From Amblyornis subalaris (taxonomy: Eukaryota; Chordata; Aves; Passeriformes; Ptilonorhynchidae): a DNA stretch of 64,000 nucleotides. A model generated the notes under the pieces. The model searched no databases, was not told the origin of the DNA, and worked only from the letters and a program-made list of their open reading frames with translations. The stretch spans positions 1,907,383-1,971,382 of the forward strand of contig JACAXG010000008.1 of the NCBI GenBank assembly GCA_018881555.1. Reading direction: 5' to 3'. The position numbers and the translations under genes are program-made. Positions 1 to 25,904 of this stretch are shown here, piece after piece (the first letter of the stretch is position 1; the number at the start of each line of letters is the position of its first letter).

Positions 1-596
1 TAGCAGTGACTATGAAATATGATTATTTCCATCAAAGAGACAGGGTAGGGAGCTGGGATGCTGGAACAGGGGTTGGAGACGGGCTGGAGCACTCACTGGT
101 CTGGGATCAGCCNTGGGCATGCGCAGAGGGCCCGGCTGAATTTGAGGAATTAGACCCATCAAAGTGATGTTTGCTGAGCAATCCTATTGCAGTAACAGAA
201 CAGAGCTGTTAAATTATTCAGTGTTTAAAAACGGAGAGAACGTGGCTGCAGGGGCACAGCTCTGCTCCCAGCGTCCCAGCAGAGGCTGCAGCACAGGGCA
301 GGCAGGAGGGGGCAGTGACCCCCAGTGAGGGTCCTACGAAAAGGGGCAGGTTGGTACAACTGGCCCTGGGTACGAGGTGGGCAGCACCCCTGGGAATGAC
401 CCTGCTGCTGTCACTGCAGAGGGGTGACCGTGTGGTGGATGGAGTGCTGAGTGGATGAGCTGGAAAGGAAATGTTAACATTNAGGAAATGTCATTCCTCC
501 TGGTTTTTCCTTTGGAATATTCTCTCCAGGACAGTTTGAGCAGATTACCTGGAGAGTGCAACCAGGGAGGAGAAAGAGTGAGGTGTCGCTTATCCC

Positions 597-755
597 AGAC
601 TGGTTTGGGTCGGGAAGAACCTTAAAACTCATCCTGTTCCACCACCTGCCATGCAGGGGATACCTTCCACTATCCCAAGTTGCTCTAAGCCTGGCCTTGG
701 ACACTTCCAGGGATGGGGCAGCCACAGCTTCTCTGGGCAACCCATTCCAAACCAG
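597..755 (-). mobile_element. CR1 LINE 3'-end fragment
   Basis: The sequence reads as the reverse complement of an avian CR1 3' end. It has the 'ggaagaaccttaaaactcat' segment, the 'ccacctgcca' segment and the 'ttccagggatggggcagcc' core in the expected order. It is 5'-truncated and diverged, as is usual for old CR1 copies. Confidence 0.85.
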
Positions 756-1877
756 TTACTAAACTGATGGCACTTGAGGCTGGAATTTCAGCTTCTGTGG
801 CCTTTTCTGAGCAGAACCTTCGAGATGAAATATGCTAAATCCATTCCAGTAACGAGTGTCTTTGAGGAACACAATCTCCTCAAAGAATTCCTGGAGCAGG
901 GAANAAGACTTGATTCCTTGAGCTCTTTGCCAATTACTGCCCTGGAGCTGGGCTGTGGCGTGTGGACCCCACCCCTTGAGAGGGAGGGGCCTGGTTGGCA
1001 TCACCCCCTATCAGGAGCATTAGGCTGAGCACTGTGAAATTCCTTCTGCTCCATTTTATGCCTGACAGCAAAAATGAGCATTTATTCCTGAAGTAAGGAA
1101 CTCCAGCACTGCCTGAGCTGAGGGGAAGGCATCTGCAGAGGCCAGGCTGCAGTGGAATGCAAACAGGGCCATATTGGCAAAAATGAGGAGTTAATTTAGT
1201 GGTGAATGCTCTGATGTTTTTCCCAGATGTGTTTGCAGAGCCATTAAGAGCTGTGTTTAATCTCAGCCCCATTTGCAATCTGATGCACATTATGCTGCTT
1301 CCACACAGAGCGAGAGCAGTTAATGGCACTGGATGGCTCTGCCCCTCTTGGAGAGGCTGGATGAGGTCTCCGTGTCCAGGGCTGCTCTTCCAGGGCTCTC
1401 CGGAGACAGNTCTGGACCCCAGGCCCAGGGCTGAGTGTTGTTCCCTGTGTGTGTGCACCACACTTGCACGCCAGCATTTGTGACTGAATGAAAACTTCCC
1501 TGAATTAGTAATGATGGTTTTATTTTTAAGGGACTCCAGCTCAGGCAGCATTTTAAAAAATGAATCATGATTTTAGGTGATTTCTTTCTGCTTGGATGCT
1601 CAGAGCTGCCNGAATATTGTCTGCTAAAGCTGCTGCAACTTCTGTCTCTAATGGAGGTGCTCACGCTCACTAAACTGTTTGGCAAACACTGGCTGTCGTG
1701 TCTGATCCTCCTGATTAAATTCCATATTTGCATTTCCTTGGATAGACAAAGAAAAAGCAAATCAGCAATGAACGGCACAGTTAGAGCAGGAATAAGCAAA
1801 CAGGGATAGAGGAATAACTGCTGCTCTGGGGATGACACACTGCAGAGCCAGACACACACAGGCCCCGTGCAGCAGAG

Positions 1878-1945
1878 CATCCTGCATCCCACACAGCATC
1901 CTGCATCCCACACAGCATCCTGCATCCCACACAGCATCCTGGGCT
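1878..1945. repeat. 19-bp tandem repeat, three copies
   Basis: Three identical copies of the unit catcctgcatcccacacag occupy 1878-1896, 1897-1915 and 1916-1934. A partial fourth copy follows. The repeat creates long open frames on the opposite strand with the periodic peptide CGMQDAVWDAG, which should not be taken as a gene. Confidence 0.95.
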
Positions 1946-3251
1946 GCCTGGGGATCCCAGTGCCACTCCGGTGCTGCTGCAGGAGCAGGGTGGCCCTGCT
2001 CATTCCCTGCCAGGTCTCCCTGGGGATGCCCTGATGGACACAAGCACTCCAGCTCGGCACGGCTCAAGCAAAAGGTGCTGCGAGNGGTTTCTTTTTCATC
2101 CTTTTCCTTTATTTCATCAGAAGGACGTGAGGGAAGGTTTGATATTTTAGCACTTGGCCTGCTATTAACTAGGGAAATCCAGCAGATGTACTCCATCATA
2201 TCAAAGAGATGAGCAATCTCCAGCACTCTGCTATTAATGTGGGGAGATTGACTCCGAACGTTTTGCTTCGATGGCTCTTAAGAAATTCACAGTTCATTTC
2301 CAGTCATTACAATAATGAGGGCTGTGCTCTGCCTCCTCTAAGGACAGAGCTGGAGGGCCAGCTGCNCTGGGTGTGAGCCCCCAGCACGCCCCCTCCTCAC
2401 TGGGATGCTCCAGCCTGTGATGGGGATGATGCTGAACCTGTCTGAGACCTGGTGAGACCCAGGGGAAGGCCCAGCTTAAAGTAGGACTTGAGGGCTTAAA
2501 TGGCTTTGAGGGGCCCTGGCCCTGCAAGGAGCACAGGAAATACTGGCCCATTTGNTTTAATGAGGCTGCTCCTATAATAGGGAGAGTTCCATAAATAAGT
2601 GATTAGAGGATTGAGCCNAAACCAATCGCTAAGGATTAGATGTGACTCATGGGATCAGGCAAAGTCCTCACTTTTACTGGAGGCAAGGGGAAAGATTCTG
2701 TTCTTTGCTGGATCACATCATGTATCACCTTCATGTAAAGAGGTCTTGGAAAAGAAGAATTAACCCAGTGGTGCTGTTCAGGGGACGGAAAGGATGTCGG
2801 GCAGGAGGAGCTCTCTAACTTCTCTTTTGGTATTGTTTCTGCAACCAGTTCTTATGGAAAAGGCTTCAATCTTTTTGGAAAAAGCCAAGGGATGTTCTTG
2901 CAAGTCAGGNGTTTGCTGGCAAGATCTTGAAGGTGTTTCTGTAAATACACTTGGAATGGATGGAATCTGGCTCAGGGGAGTGGCTGAGGGTGAGNGAAAC
3001 TTTTCTCTGCTTTGGCAGTTTGGACCGAGGTGAGGTTTATAAGAGTGGAAGGGCTGGACAGTTTGGGATGGGTTAGGAATGGGATGTTAGAGCCAGGTCG
3101 GTAGAACCACAATGCACAGGGGCCCCAGGAGCATCCATGGGGGCTGGAAACCTGTCAGCTTTGGGTTTGAACCCAACCCAAACGGGAATCAAGGTGAAAA
3201 CCTCTCTGTTTGCTCCATGGCAGTGCAGGAGCTGAAGGGCCAGGATCCAGA

Positions 3252-3500
3252 CAGGACAAGGGGGAATGGCTTTAAGGTGGAGGGTGGATTTCCACTGGAT
3301 ATATGGAGGAAATCCTTCCCTGTGAGGGTGGGGAGGCCCTGGCACAGGGTGCCCAGAGGAGCTGTGGCTGCTCCATCCTTGGAAGTGCCCAAGGCCAAGT
3401 TGGACAGGGCTTGGAGCAACCTGGGATAGTGGAAGGCGTCCCTGCCCATGGCAGGGGGCTGGAAGTGGATGCTCCACTCACTTTGAAAGGATTGGAAGAT
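3252..3500 (+). mobile_element. CR1 LINE 3' fragment
   Basis: Sense-orientation CR1 3' region. In order it shows a segment beginning 'aaggggaatggctttaa', 'ccctgtgagggtggggagg', a 'ctggcacagggtgcccagag' block and the 'gtccctgcccatggcag' block near the end. It lacks the terminal octamer repeats. Confidence 0.88.
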
Positions 3501-4786
3501 TTCAGGTGTTTGGGTAAGTTTCTGTTCACTATTCCCTTATTTAACTTGGACAAGTATCACTCATTGGAGTTTTAGGAAGCCAGGCTGAGTGTGATAGGAA
3601 AACAGGAAGCAATAAAAAAGGCTGAGACACTTCCACAACAACGAGGGAATTTCCAGAACAGCTGTAGCTGAGTAATTATGAACAGAACCCTTGTTTCCAC
3701 TGAATAAATGTATAGTAGATTATTCCCTAATTATAAAGATTATTTAAAAGACAAAAGCTATAGAATAATAGACATTAGAAGATGTATCCATTTCCAAAAT
3801 CCCTGAAACCATACTTAAATCTTGGCAGTTATTCCTCACCTTTAGCAGAGCTCTCATCAGCTGCAGCGTAAGCCCCAGAGCTGACACTTCAGATAAGTAC
3901 ATGATATAGTTCAGCCCTAAAACTCCTCACAGAAAATACATCAGGACTTACTGTAAAATTTCATGGGGGATTAGAGAAAATATTAAGTCAATAGTTCTTT
4001 AGTTATTAGGGGCTTTTAAGGTAATCGATACTTTCCAGCCATGTTAGTGCCTACGATGATAAAAGATGACATTAACATCCAACTTTCTTTTTTTTTGNTA
4101 TATTTATGTATAGCCTTCCTTTAGTCACTCCTGCTAGAATCAATAGCTATACAAAGAATATGGTTATTTTTAAGATGTCATCAATATTGATTTACCTGTA
4201 ACTGCCAGTTTCAAGTGGAACTTGATTTCAGGTAAAAAACCCTTCCTTTTTCCTACAAAGGAATTACCAACCACCCTAAATCTTTGGAGCACCCCTGCCT
4301 TTGCTGCTAGTGATTTTCGCATTCAGCAGTGTGCTAATGCAGCAAAAACTATTTTAGGATTAATAAATCCTAAAAATAGGATTAATGGGATTAATTCTAA
4401 AAATTCTTTCGAGTTACATGACATTTTATGTCCTCAAAGCATTGTGCAGATGTTAATTGAATTTAATTGATATCATTCAGTCCCAAAGTTATATGCATGC
4501 AGTTATTAATGGTTTAATTATTTTGTCAATGGAATAGATTCTTTGCCTTTGATTCTGCTTCAGAAGATCCAGACCGTTTTCCTAAGTGGAGTCCTTAGGC
4601 TGGATCCTTTTTATTCAGGTGCCTCAGGAATGAAGTTAGTCAAAGGACAAAATTAGCCCAGGGCATCCTCAGCAGGGCTCTTCCCCCTGTCAGCCCCAGC
4701 CCGAGATCCATCAGGACTTATTCCTTCCCAAGCACCGGGCTTTGCACGTGGAATGTTTGCCAAATCCATGGTCAGGGATCTCAGAG

Positions 4787-4965
4787 AACCACGGAATNGT
4801 TTGGGTTGGAAAGGANCTTAANGATCATCACATTCCAACTCCTTGGGCTTGGGANACTCCACTATCCCAGATTGCTCCAAGCCTTGTCCAGCCTGGCCTT
4901 GGACACTTGCAGGGATGGGGCAGCCACAGCTCCTCTGGTGCCTCCGCACCCTCACAGTAAAGGAT
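4787..4965 (-). mobile_element. CR1 LINE 3'-end fragment
   Basis: Antisense CR1 that begins at the 3' terminus of the element ('accacggaat', then 'gtttgggttggaaagga'). It runs through the 'ggacacttgcagggatgggg' core to 'ccctcacagtaaagga'. It is a typical 5'-truncated copy. Confidence 0.88.
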
Positions 4966-7900
4966 TAAAATTAAATTAACGTTAGAATTAANGGAATAAA
5001 ATGATCTGTGAACTGAATGCACGCTGACCAGTCCTCCCAGTCGGATGCCCTCTGCAAACCTGACCTGTGAGTGCCTCCTCGAGGCTGCTGCTGGAGGTGT
5101 GGCTGGGATGGAGCTGCAGCTGGANAGGAAGGCTTTTCCAGCAGCTCCGGAGAGCGCGGCTCCGGGGGAGCTCCGCAGTGATCGAAATTAATGTCTGCAT
5201 TGAATGGCAGCAGCCTTTATTTCTCCGGTAATTAGCAAAATCATAAACATCGCCTCTAGTTCAGTCAGGAGGGAGCTGTGCTGGGTGTTCCTGACAGGCA
5301 GTGAGTGGCAGGGATAACACAATTCCCAGCAGGGCTGGTGGATGGGGCACTTTTCCTGACTGAACCTGACTTTTGCCGGCTCCGAGGGAAGTGCAGTTTG
5401 TTCCACGTGGTGTTTGCTCAGCTCCCAGCAAGTGCCAGGGGAAGACAGGATACATTTACTAATTATGGAACACAGAACTGCATTCTTTTGGCTAGNTTTA
5501 AATTTTGGATATATTTAAATAACATCGGACTACCATTTTCACCTTGTTTCCAACCCGCTCCTACGTTCTGATGGAGTTAGGAACACAGACCCTTACAGCA
5601 GTTGCCAGCTGGAATTTCCCTTGGAAATCAGCTCCCAGATGCCTTAAGATCAGCAAAGCTGTTTCACGTACAATTTGTCCCTTTCTGACCCATTCCAAGA
5701 AGAGGGAAGGACACCTCTCATGTTTGAAAATGAAAGAAACTCATCCTTAAAAATACCCCTGAATCCGCTGCCTTTAGAAGCTTTATTGAGAAAAGTTGCA
5801 AAACTACTCCCTAAAATAAAACGGTTGGAAAGAGCAACTTGGATGCATTAGGGAACCACTGAAGCATTTCTGCTCAAACCAGCTGCCCCGGTGGCATGAA
5901 GAAGTTGATACGGAGTAAATCAGCCACAGCGCACTCGGAGCGTTTCCAACATGGAAACCTCGGAATTACCCCCAACTTCCTGGACCAGCGTTCCTGGATG
6001 CCAGGGTTAAAATCCCATTTTGTCACCAGCCACACTGTGCAGAAAGTGCCTGTTCCTGGTGAGCTGTGAGGGTCCCTGGAAGGAGGCAGGGAAGGCGTCT
6101 CCGGGGGTATCGATCCCGGTCCCTCTCCCGGCCGGGGCCGAGCACAATCAGGGGCACTCAGGGGACACAAGGCTCCTTTGCTCCAACCCAGCCTTTCCAA
6201 CAGATAGGGCATTACACGGGAATGACTGCGTTTTGCACGTGATCGAATGGCTGGTCTTCTTCCAGGGGGGTGTCAGGCCCTCGCCATGGAGTCATGTCTG
6301 GTCCGGCTGCTTTTCAGCTCAATCCCTGCTTATCCGGGGCAAGAACAAACCATAAAGGAAGCACAGAAAAGCCTGAGCTGCCCTCCCTCAATGCATCATT
6401 TGTAAAGCTTTCACTCCAGCTTTCCAAAAGGCCATTTAGCTTAATAGTCTCTCCCATTTTTCATTTCCTTATGCTACAGGTGCTGGGGGGATGATTTACA
6501 AAAGAACAATGGAATGACATTTTACCTGACTTTGGAAATTAATTCCCAGCAGCCTCACGCCTTTTGTGCCTCAGATTTGCCTTCCAGAACACGGGATGGG
6601 TGGTAAGGTTCTTTAACAAAACAATAGGACATTTAAAATGAGACAATACATCCAATTTCCCATCCAGCTATGATTTTCTAGAGCCATTAGTAAATTGTTT
6701 GTATGTCCACATTAGTAATAAAAGATTAATCAACTAATTGAATTTTCAGAAATTTAGGCAAAGACAAAATGAATTGGCCTCTGTTCTAGTGTAACTAAAT
6801 GCCAAAAAAATTACCTGTACAAAATACATTATTTAAAGAACACTGAAGAAAACATGCCTAGCTGTACGTTTTACACGATATGTATATTCAAACCCTGTAG
6901 GAACCTACAATATTTGATTGACATGAAATNGAATGAATGAAAAAGGGGTAAAACCAGGTAAATCTGTGTCTCAATTTGGCTGTTACTGTTCTCTTTCCAC
7001 TGATCNTGACAGGTCATTAAATGAAGGTCAGTTCCTTGTGGAAGAGTTTGTTGGCTTCTTCAGGATCTTAAAACTTGTGAGGCGTGAAATCAATGACAAA
7101 TTTTAGGGCAGCATTAGTGCTGTAAAATGTAGAGCTTATAATGGTTCAGAACATTGTAGGAAATCACCTGTTTGGTGAATGGCTCACAAAATATGATCTA
7201 TTGCTGAAAATCTCCTTAAACACTCAGCCATTGGAGGAAATTAACTTTGAGTGGGACTTCTGTAGTAGAACTCCTACTTTGATGAATTTGCCATGCTTGG
7301 TAGACAGTGATATCCAACTAATAGCATTAATAACCTCACTATTTACAGGCAATTACCCCCCTGAAGGAGCTGGGATGGCATGAAAACATCTGTTTCCTTG
7401 TGGAATCCGTGCACATCTGCCCTTAAACAAGGTGAGAATTTGGTGTGACAACTCTTAAGGACTGAATTGCTGGTTTTTTTCTGCAGTGCTACCTTCTCTG
7501 CAATTAGGTAACAGCTTAAAATCTGATTACTGAGTTATTTTTTACCTCTCGGAACGCACAGGCACAAGAAAACTCTCCGCTGAGAGCTGACTTGGTGCCA
7601 GTTAAATATTCAGGTAGTCCTCTGAAGGAAATCAAACACCCGAAACACCTTGCGCAGAGTGAGAATTTCCACGTTTCCGAACGTGTATTTCCCTGCCATT
7701 CCCAGTGGAGGTTTTCAACGTTGCTTTATCCAAAAAGTCCTTTAAAGCTGTGAGTGAGTTCAGTGTTTCACTGGGACCTTCTCTCACGTAGGGGAATCTT
7801 CTTGATGTGCTGGTTCTGCCGGGAAAGAGGCAATAATACCCTGCGAGTAGATTCGTACGGGAGAGAGGTTCTGGCAGAGGTTCCCTCACAGCAAGAGCCT

Positions 7901-8097
7901 TTTTTCCTTCCAGCAGAGACAAAACTGGCAGCTGGATGGATTTGAAACGTGGGGAATCTGAGCTCCTCCAAGGCTTTACTGAGCTCCCAAAGGGACCGGG
8001 CCGTTCCAAGGGGATGGAGGCTCAGGGCCTCGTGCTGGGAAATGCCACGAGAGAGGACTGGGAAGGTCGTGGATGTGCACGGCTGGAATGTGTGTGG

Positions 8098-8222
8098 CAA
8101 CAAGGTTGGATGGGGCTTGGAGCAACNTGGGCTGGTGGAAGGTGTCCCTGCCATGGCAGGGGATGGGGCTGGATGATTTTTAAGGTCCCTTCCAACCAAA
8201 CCATTTTATGGTTCTATGAAAA
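8098..8222 (+). mobile_element. CR1 LINE 3' terminus
   Basis: Short sense CR1 tail: 'ggttggatggggcttggagc', then 'gtccctgccatggcagggg', then 'aaggtcccttccaacc'. It ends in the diagnostic CR1 tail 'attttatggttctatga'. Confidence 0.88.
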
Positions 8223-11200
8223 TAAGAACTGCAAAAGCATAAGATCACATCNAGAGAACCCATTCCTCTGCTCCCCCAGGCAGAAATCCAGCAGGCTTTG
8301 GCATTTATGTCCATTNGATGCAGTTTATGTCCATTACATTTTAGCATATTTTTTTTCACCATTTTTGCAGTGCACCCATTTTTGGATTGGAGGGATGCAA
8401 TCCTCAGTGCCACTACTAAAAACAGGTGTTAACAGTATCTTTTAGCCTGAGAAATGGAGAAACCCTAACTAAGCAGACTGCAAAGACAGGGAGCTCTGTC
8501 TCTACTAAATTTCAGTATGTTATGATGGGAAAAACCCCAAAAAGTTCTTGATTTCCAAGCCTTTGCTGTGTAGCTTTCCCTCTTTGTTAGCCCTGACTCA
8601 GTGATGGGTTTTCACTGCCGTGATNCGTGGAGGTTACTGGCCCTCTTCCCCAAGACAAACTGCAGCCAAACTTCCAGGATGAATTCCCCAAGATCCAGGA
8701 CAATATTGGTGTAAATGCTGGTGTATTAACTTCTCTCTGCCTCCCTGGCTTCCGAGTGATTTTCCTGCATGGATAATGGCAGGANCCTGCTCTAAATACA
8801 CAGTGAAAGAAAAACACTACTTTAAACTCACACTTAGTGCTCTGTACTTTAAACTGAAGTGAGATTTATGAACAAGCTCCCTCTATCTAAATGTATACAC
8901 ACCCATTTACATTATTTTACATAATATATGGGAACAGTTTGTCTCTGTTGGGTAATATACACAGGGATAAAACCAACACTGTGAGTAGGGATCACGGCAG
9001 GGAGCTCTACATAAACTCCTGTTCAGACAGGACTACTTGGATCTTCTTGGGAAATACTGTCCAGAACTATATATACAATGAATTATGTATAATTGAACTT
9101 GCTGGCAGATCCAGCAGGAACAATGGAGAAGGAAAAAGCAACATCATAGCTTGTAAGGAAATGGAGTCACTCTTGTTTATGCTGGTTAAAGATTTTGAAA
9201 CCTCATTAACCCAACGACAACCAAAAATTTTGGGATGGAAGAAAATTAAAGGCAATATCAACCCCTTATCTCTGACAAATCTCTGCAGCTTAAAGCAGCA
9301 GTGGATCCACAAGGTCTGTGCTAACCTGGAAGCTCTGGACACATCTCAGGTGCTGTGGGAGCAGTGTCTGGAAGCTCTGGATTTACAGCAATATTCCCAA
9401 AGGCTACCAAAGGATGTGGGGTCCCTTGGCCTTGGTGTATCCTTCCAACCAGTGTTACGGAGTTTTTCCATACTTTCCACTCCCTTTATTGAACCAAATT
9501 TGTGTTTATAGCCCCATTTGCTTTCCCTGCCACGCTGTCTGTCACTTGTGTGGAATATGGGTTTTGCNCACTTGCCAAATAGTTTTGTTTCTTGGCTTGG
9601 GTTCACTGGCAGGAGAATTTGCCTCTCTGCATAGTAATGGGCATGTTTGGCTAATGGGCTCTTTGTCTGGGGGCCTTCTGCATATTCAGAGCTGCTCCTT
9701 TGTCAGCAGCCTGACCCGGGCAGCAGATATGAAAAGGGATGGCAAATATGCCCTGTTCTCACTGGAATGCCAACTGAAGCAAGAGTTGGCTTTCTGGGAC
9801 AGACTAGTCCTCTGCTGCTCTTTAACTTCCCAGCAGTTGTCCAGCCACACTTACTCTAGAACAGGTCTGCCCATCACTGATTTTTATGCTTTTGGAATCA
9901 CCTTCCTCCGTGGTGTGTGTCCCCTTAGAGTACATTTAATATTGCCACGGACACCTCTGATGATGTCGTGGGTTTGGGATGGCAGATCCGGTAACGTGGT
10001 GGATGTGGAGCTGACAGCTCAGCACTGGGCTGGTTTGATAATTAAAAAAAGGAATTTTTCCCTGTTTGCTGGGTCTTCGACTGGCAGGTAACACACGTCC
10101 CTAATTTGTGCAACAAAGTGGTGACAAAGGGAGTAGCAAGTCCAACTGGTCACTTGAAAAGCCAGGAGATTCCTGGGCCACGTGGACATCACAAACGTCT
10201 GCAGTGCTGGGGCTGCCTGGCTGTTGGTAGGAAAGTGGCTCCATGTATTTTTTGTAACTGGCTTTTTTCGTGCCTACAGTATAGATTTTCTTTTTGTCCT
10301 GTAGCTGCTTTCTTACTGCCAGCGTTTAATAAATTGTCTAAAGGTTGGGAGTCACTTTATTTTGGAATACTTGGACGGATTGCTTTGTTCTGCCTAGAAG
10401 AGTGGGTTTGGGTGGATAACGAGCCAATTTATTGGCAGGGCAGAAATCAATGGCACACATACTCAGGGCTTTTGCCAGTTTAATTACACTATCCAGACTC
10501 CTTTTTAAACAGCCAAGTCAAAACAGCAAGTTCCAGAAACACACAGCCCCTCATTTAAAAGGATAAGGTCGGAGATCAAACTTTGCCATTGTTTGCAGTG
10601 AATCCCCTAAAAACAGAAGCCCCAAAGCTCTCAGAGCAGCCCAGCTGATTCTCCCGGAGAAAGCCTGGAATAGTGGGTGTTACAGCACCATCTAGTGCCT
10701 CTTCTCCCGGCAATATCGGAATTAATTGCATTTTCCACTTGATTCAGGGATGTAGATGGGGACGAGGGAGTGCATTGGCTGCTTCTGCACGGAGAACTTC
10801 TGTTCTCAACCAGTGTGGAGAGAGAAGGGAGCTGAGGGATGTAAAGGAGCTTTGGAGTTTCACACAGAGAAGATTTTGTCAGCAGAGCTGCTTTTACTTC
10901 CTCTTATTTTACCTTCTTACCACTCCCGTAGTTTTCCTCCCGGGGATAGTCAGGAAGTGAATGCAGGAGAGGGAAAATGAGAGCACAAGCACTGTGGTTA
11001 AATAACAAACTGACCCAAAGGTGTATTTGGGGAGGTAGAGCTGTGGTTTTGGNAGAGCAGTGATGTGTTCAGTGAACGACTGACAAGGGGAGCTTGGTGT
11101 TTGTTTGCAAACTCCTTGTGTTGAGAACTGTGCCTGTAATCAGGTAACCAGCACCCAGCCCTNGCTTTCCTCAGCCCGAGTATGACCTGGGATGAAAACG

Positions 11201-12929
11201 AAAGTAATACTAAATTAACACTAAATTAAATTCTAAATACTGCTGTGTTTTAATATCNTTTACACTGCTGTCCTTTTCTTTGTTTTTTTTTTTTCTCCTG
11301 GAAAAGTGATTTAACATCTTCTGGCTCCAAACTACTCAGTGGTTACCCAAGAGCAACTTTGCAATTAGCCACTATTCCCAACCAGCCATTGGAGAGGAAT
11401 TTGGGAATGAAGCCCCTCAGGGCTGCTGGAATGGTATTTAAACTTTGTTTCTAAATCAATGCTCTTACAAATAGCACTCCGAAATAAAATGAAAGTTCTC
11501 TATGTATCCTTCTCAAGAGAAATATTCACCAAAAAAATCCTCAGTGTCTTCACTTNGTCCCCGTAGGAAAAGCTGGTGGATAGTGACGTCTGTAAATTAT
11601 AGTCAGAGTCTAAATTAAAGTTAATGCCCAATTTGGGGGTTGAATTTATATTTAAGGAACAAGCTGGAGTTCCAGTGCTCATAGATATAGCTCTTAGCAG
11701 GGATAAGGTCATAAAGAGGTGCAACAGCATCCGAAATAGGGAATTCCTGGGTTTTGCTCCCAGAGTTTCCCCTACTTATCATTTTATTATGATTATTATT
11801 GAGTTCAGTGTTTCCTAAAAGAAACCCCAGCTCCTTTGATCATACGAATTTTTGGAGACTCTCAGGAGCCACTAAAAAATAAGATCCATCCCTCAAGATT
11901 GCCGAAACAAGGTTAAAAGTGTGACTCAAATGTACCCCCAGCAATTTAGTAAAAAACCAACAGAAATCAAAATAAATTAGCATATCAAAAGAAGTAAAAA
12001 ATATTTAGCATAATATTTTTTAATAAAATCCCAGGGTTTGGAGAAGAAGTGGCTCATAATTTTTTAATACTTCAGTTGGCAAACAAAAACATTTAAAACA
12101 TTTGATTTTTTTTTTATTATGGTATATTATCAGATACAACACCCTGCAATTATGTGTATTACACTGAGATAATGCAGAAAACGTTACAGAATCATAACTT
12201 AATCATTTAAGTGATTATTGTATTTTATAAATGCTTAATGTATCATCACGGGCATGTTTGTGCTCGTTTGGCAAATGTGATATTGATTGTTGCTCCAAAG
12301 GCACATTCAGGTCACTATNGATAATGATTGTTTTAGAATTTCTCACCCGTGATGGTAAGGAAATTAGAGTGCTGTTTGTCTTTTAAATGTGTTTCTCTAA
12401 ACCACTTTAATTCTGATTGAAAAAAATATAAAAATTAGTGTTTTGCTTGCTGGCTAATCATCGGTTTCCTCTGTCACTGATCCAGGGAGAGTATTATTGC
12501 TGAGCTGAAATGGGAGATATTGAAGAGAAAAGGAGAAAGTGCAGAATTTTTCCCTGAAAAAAAGGCCTTTTTAGGGAGAAAACAACGAACAGAGCTGAGA
12601 TACAGGAACTGTGAAATGCTCAGGAGCACTGTATGGACTTTAGTGATTTGTAACAAAGAAAGCAATGAAAATTTCAGCAATAAAAATTAAACATTTTAAT
12701 AGAAAAGCAGAAATTCCAAGGNCGTGATATGGTGGGTTTTTTATTTGGGGGTTTGTAAAGGGAAAGGTAATGCCAATAAATGATGAGACAGAGCATTTGT
12801 GTAAGAATTGGGCAGTGCAGAGGCAGCTGCACCCAACTTTTTGGGGCATATCTGGCGGGTTTGCATCCTGGGAGCCGTTTCTGGAGATGGCACCAACCCC
12901 ACATCAGGACAGCACTTCACTGACAAGCT

Positions 12930-13345
12930 TCCAGAGGACAGGGCACAGGATTGTGTCTGGAATATCCCAGCGAGGAGACTNCACAGCCTCTCTGGACAAT
13001 CTGTTCAGGGTTCGGTCACTGCTCAGGGAAGTTCTTCCTCTTGTCCAGGTGGAACTTCCTGGGCATCACCTCCTGCCTATTGTGCCTCTTGTGCCTCTTG
13101 CTGGGCACCACCAAGAGGAGCCTGGCTCCATTCTCTTGGCACTTTAATTAATAAATTTAATAATTAATAATTACTAAAATTTGTGTGTATGGATAAAATC
13201 CCCTTCCAGCCGTCTCTTCTCGGGGTCNAAGAGCCCCAACGCAGCCCTCTCTCACGGCAGGGATGCTCCAGTGCCCTCCGCACCTCCCTGGCCTTCCGCT
13301 GCACCCTCTGCAAGTCTCTCTTGTNCTGGGAGATTTTTATCGAAC
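12930..13345 (-). mobile_element. CR1 LINE internal/3' fragment near the CRBN promoter
   Basis: Antisense CR1 segment. Diagnostic pieces are 'cacagcctctctggacaatc', 'gtggaacttcctgggcatca' and 'gctgggcaccaccaagagga'. The 'ggatgctccagtgccctccg' and 'ctctcttgtnctgggag' segments follow. It ends roughly 400 bp upstream of the CRBN start codon, at the edge of the CpG island. A small AT-rich break near 13145-13190 may be an internal divergence. Confidence 0.8.
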
Positions 13346-13751
13346 TGTTGTGTTTACAGTTTCCTCTTCAAGCCGTTTACCCGCGAGGTTTAACCCACCG
13401 CGGATTTTATTCGCACCCAGCCCTGTCCTTGTCTCACAGCCGTGGCCAGGCACGAAGCGCTCTCGGGAGCCGCCGCAGGTGCCCCCCGGGACGCCCCAAC
13501 CGGGTCAGCCATGGCCGTGTCCTCTGAGCACAGAGGGCCCCGCTGTCCCCGGCCACCGCCGGGCTGGGAAGGGCTGTCCCACCCCGGGGTCACGGGGCCA
13601 CCGCCCCGCGGCCCGTGCGAGCCCCGGGGGTGGCACGGAGCCCTCAAACCCGGCAGCGTCCGGCCCCGGTTCCGGCGGCAGCTCGGGCTCCTCCTCCCGC
13701 CTCCTGCCCCCGCCCCGGCGCCTTCCCAGGCTGCTCTCCGGGTAAACAGCG

Positions 13752-25904
<12,153 letters not shown>

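Larger units (their letters stand above)
1..13390. other. Intergenic region upstream of CRBN
   Basis: No conserved protein-coding exon is recognisable on either strand. The stretch holds five CR1 pieces, the last running up to the CRBN promoter, and a 19-bp tandem repeat, listed separately. The rest is single-copy DNA, AT-rich at about 3.6-4.6 kb, 6.5-7.2 kb and 11.8-12.5 kb. Open frames of up to about 250 codons exist (for example 8891-10091 on +), but none resembles a protein I know. This is the outer flank of CRBN, opposite TRNT1. Confidence 0.7.

Noticed and set aside
934..2060. Open frames of 205 and 246 codons on the minus strand
   Set aside because: They overlap in different phases, the longer is extended by the 19-bp tandem repeat, and neither translation resembles a known protein.
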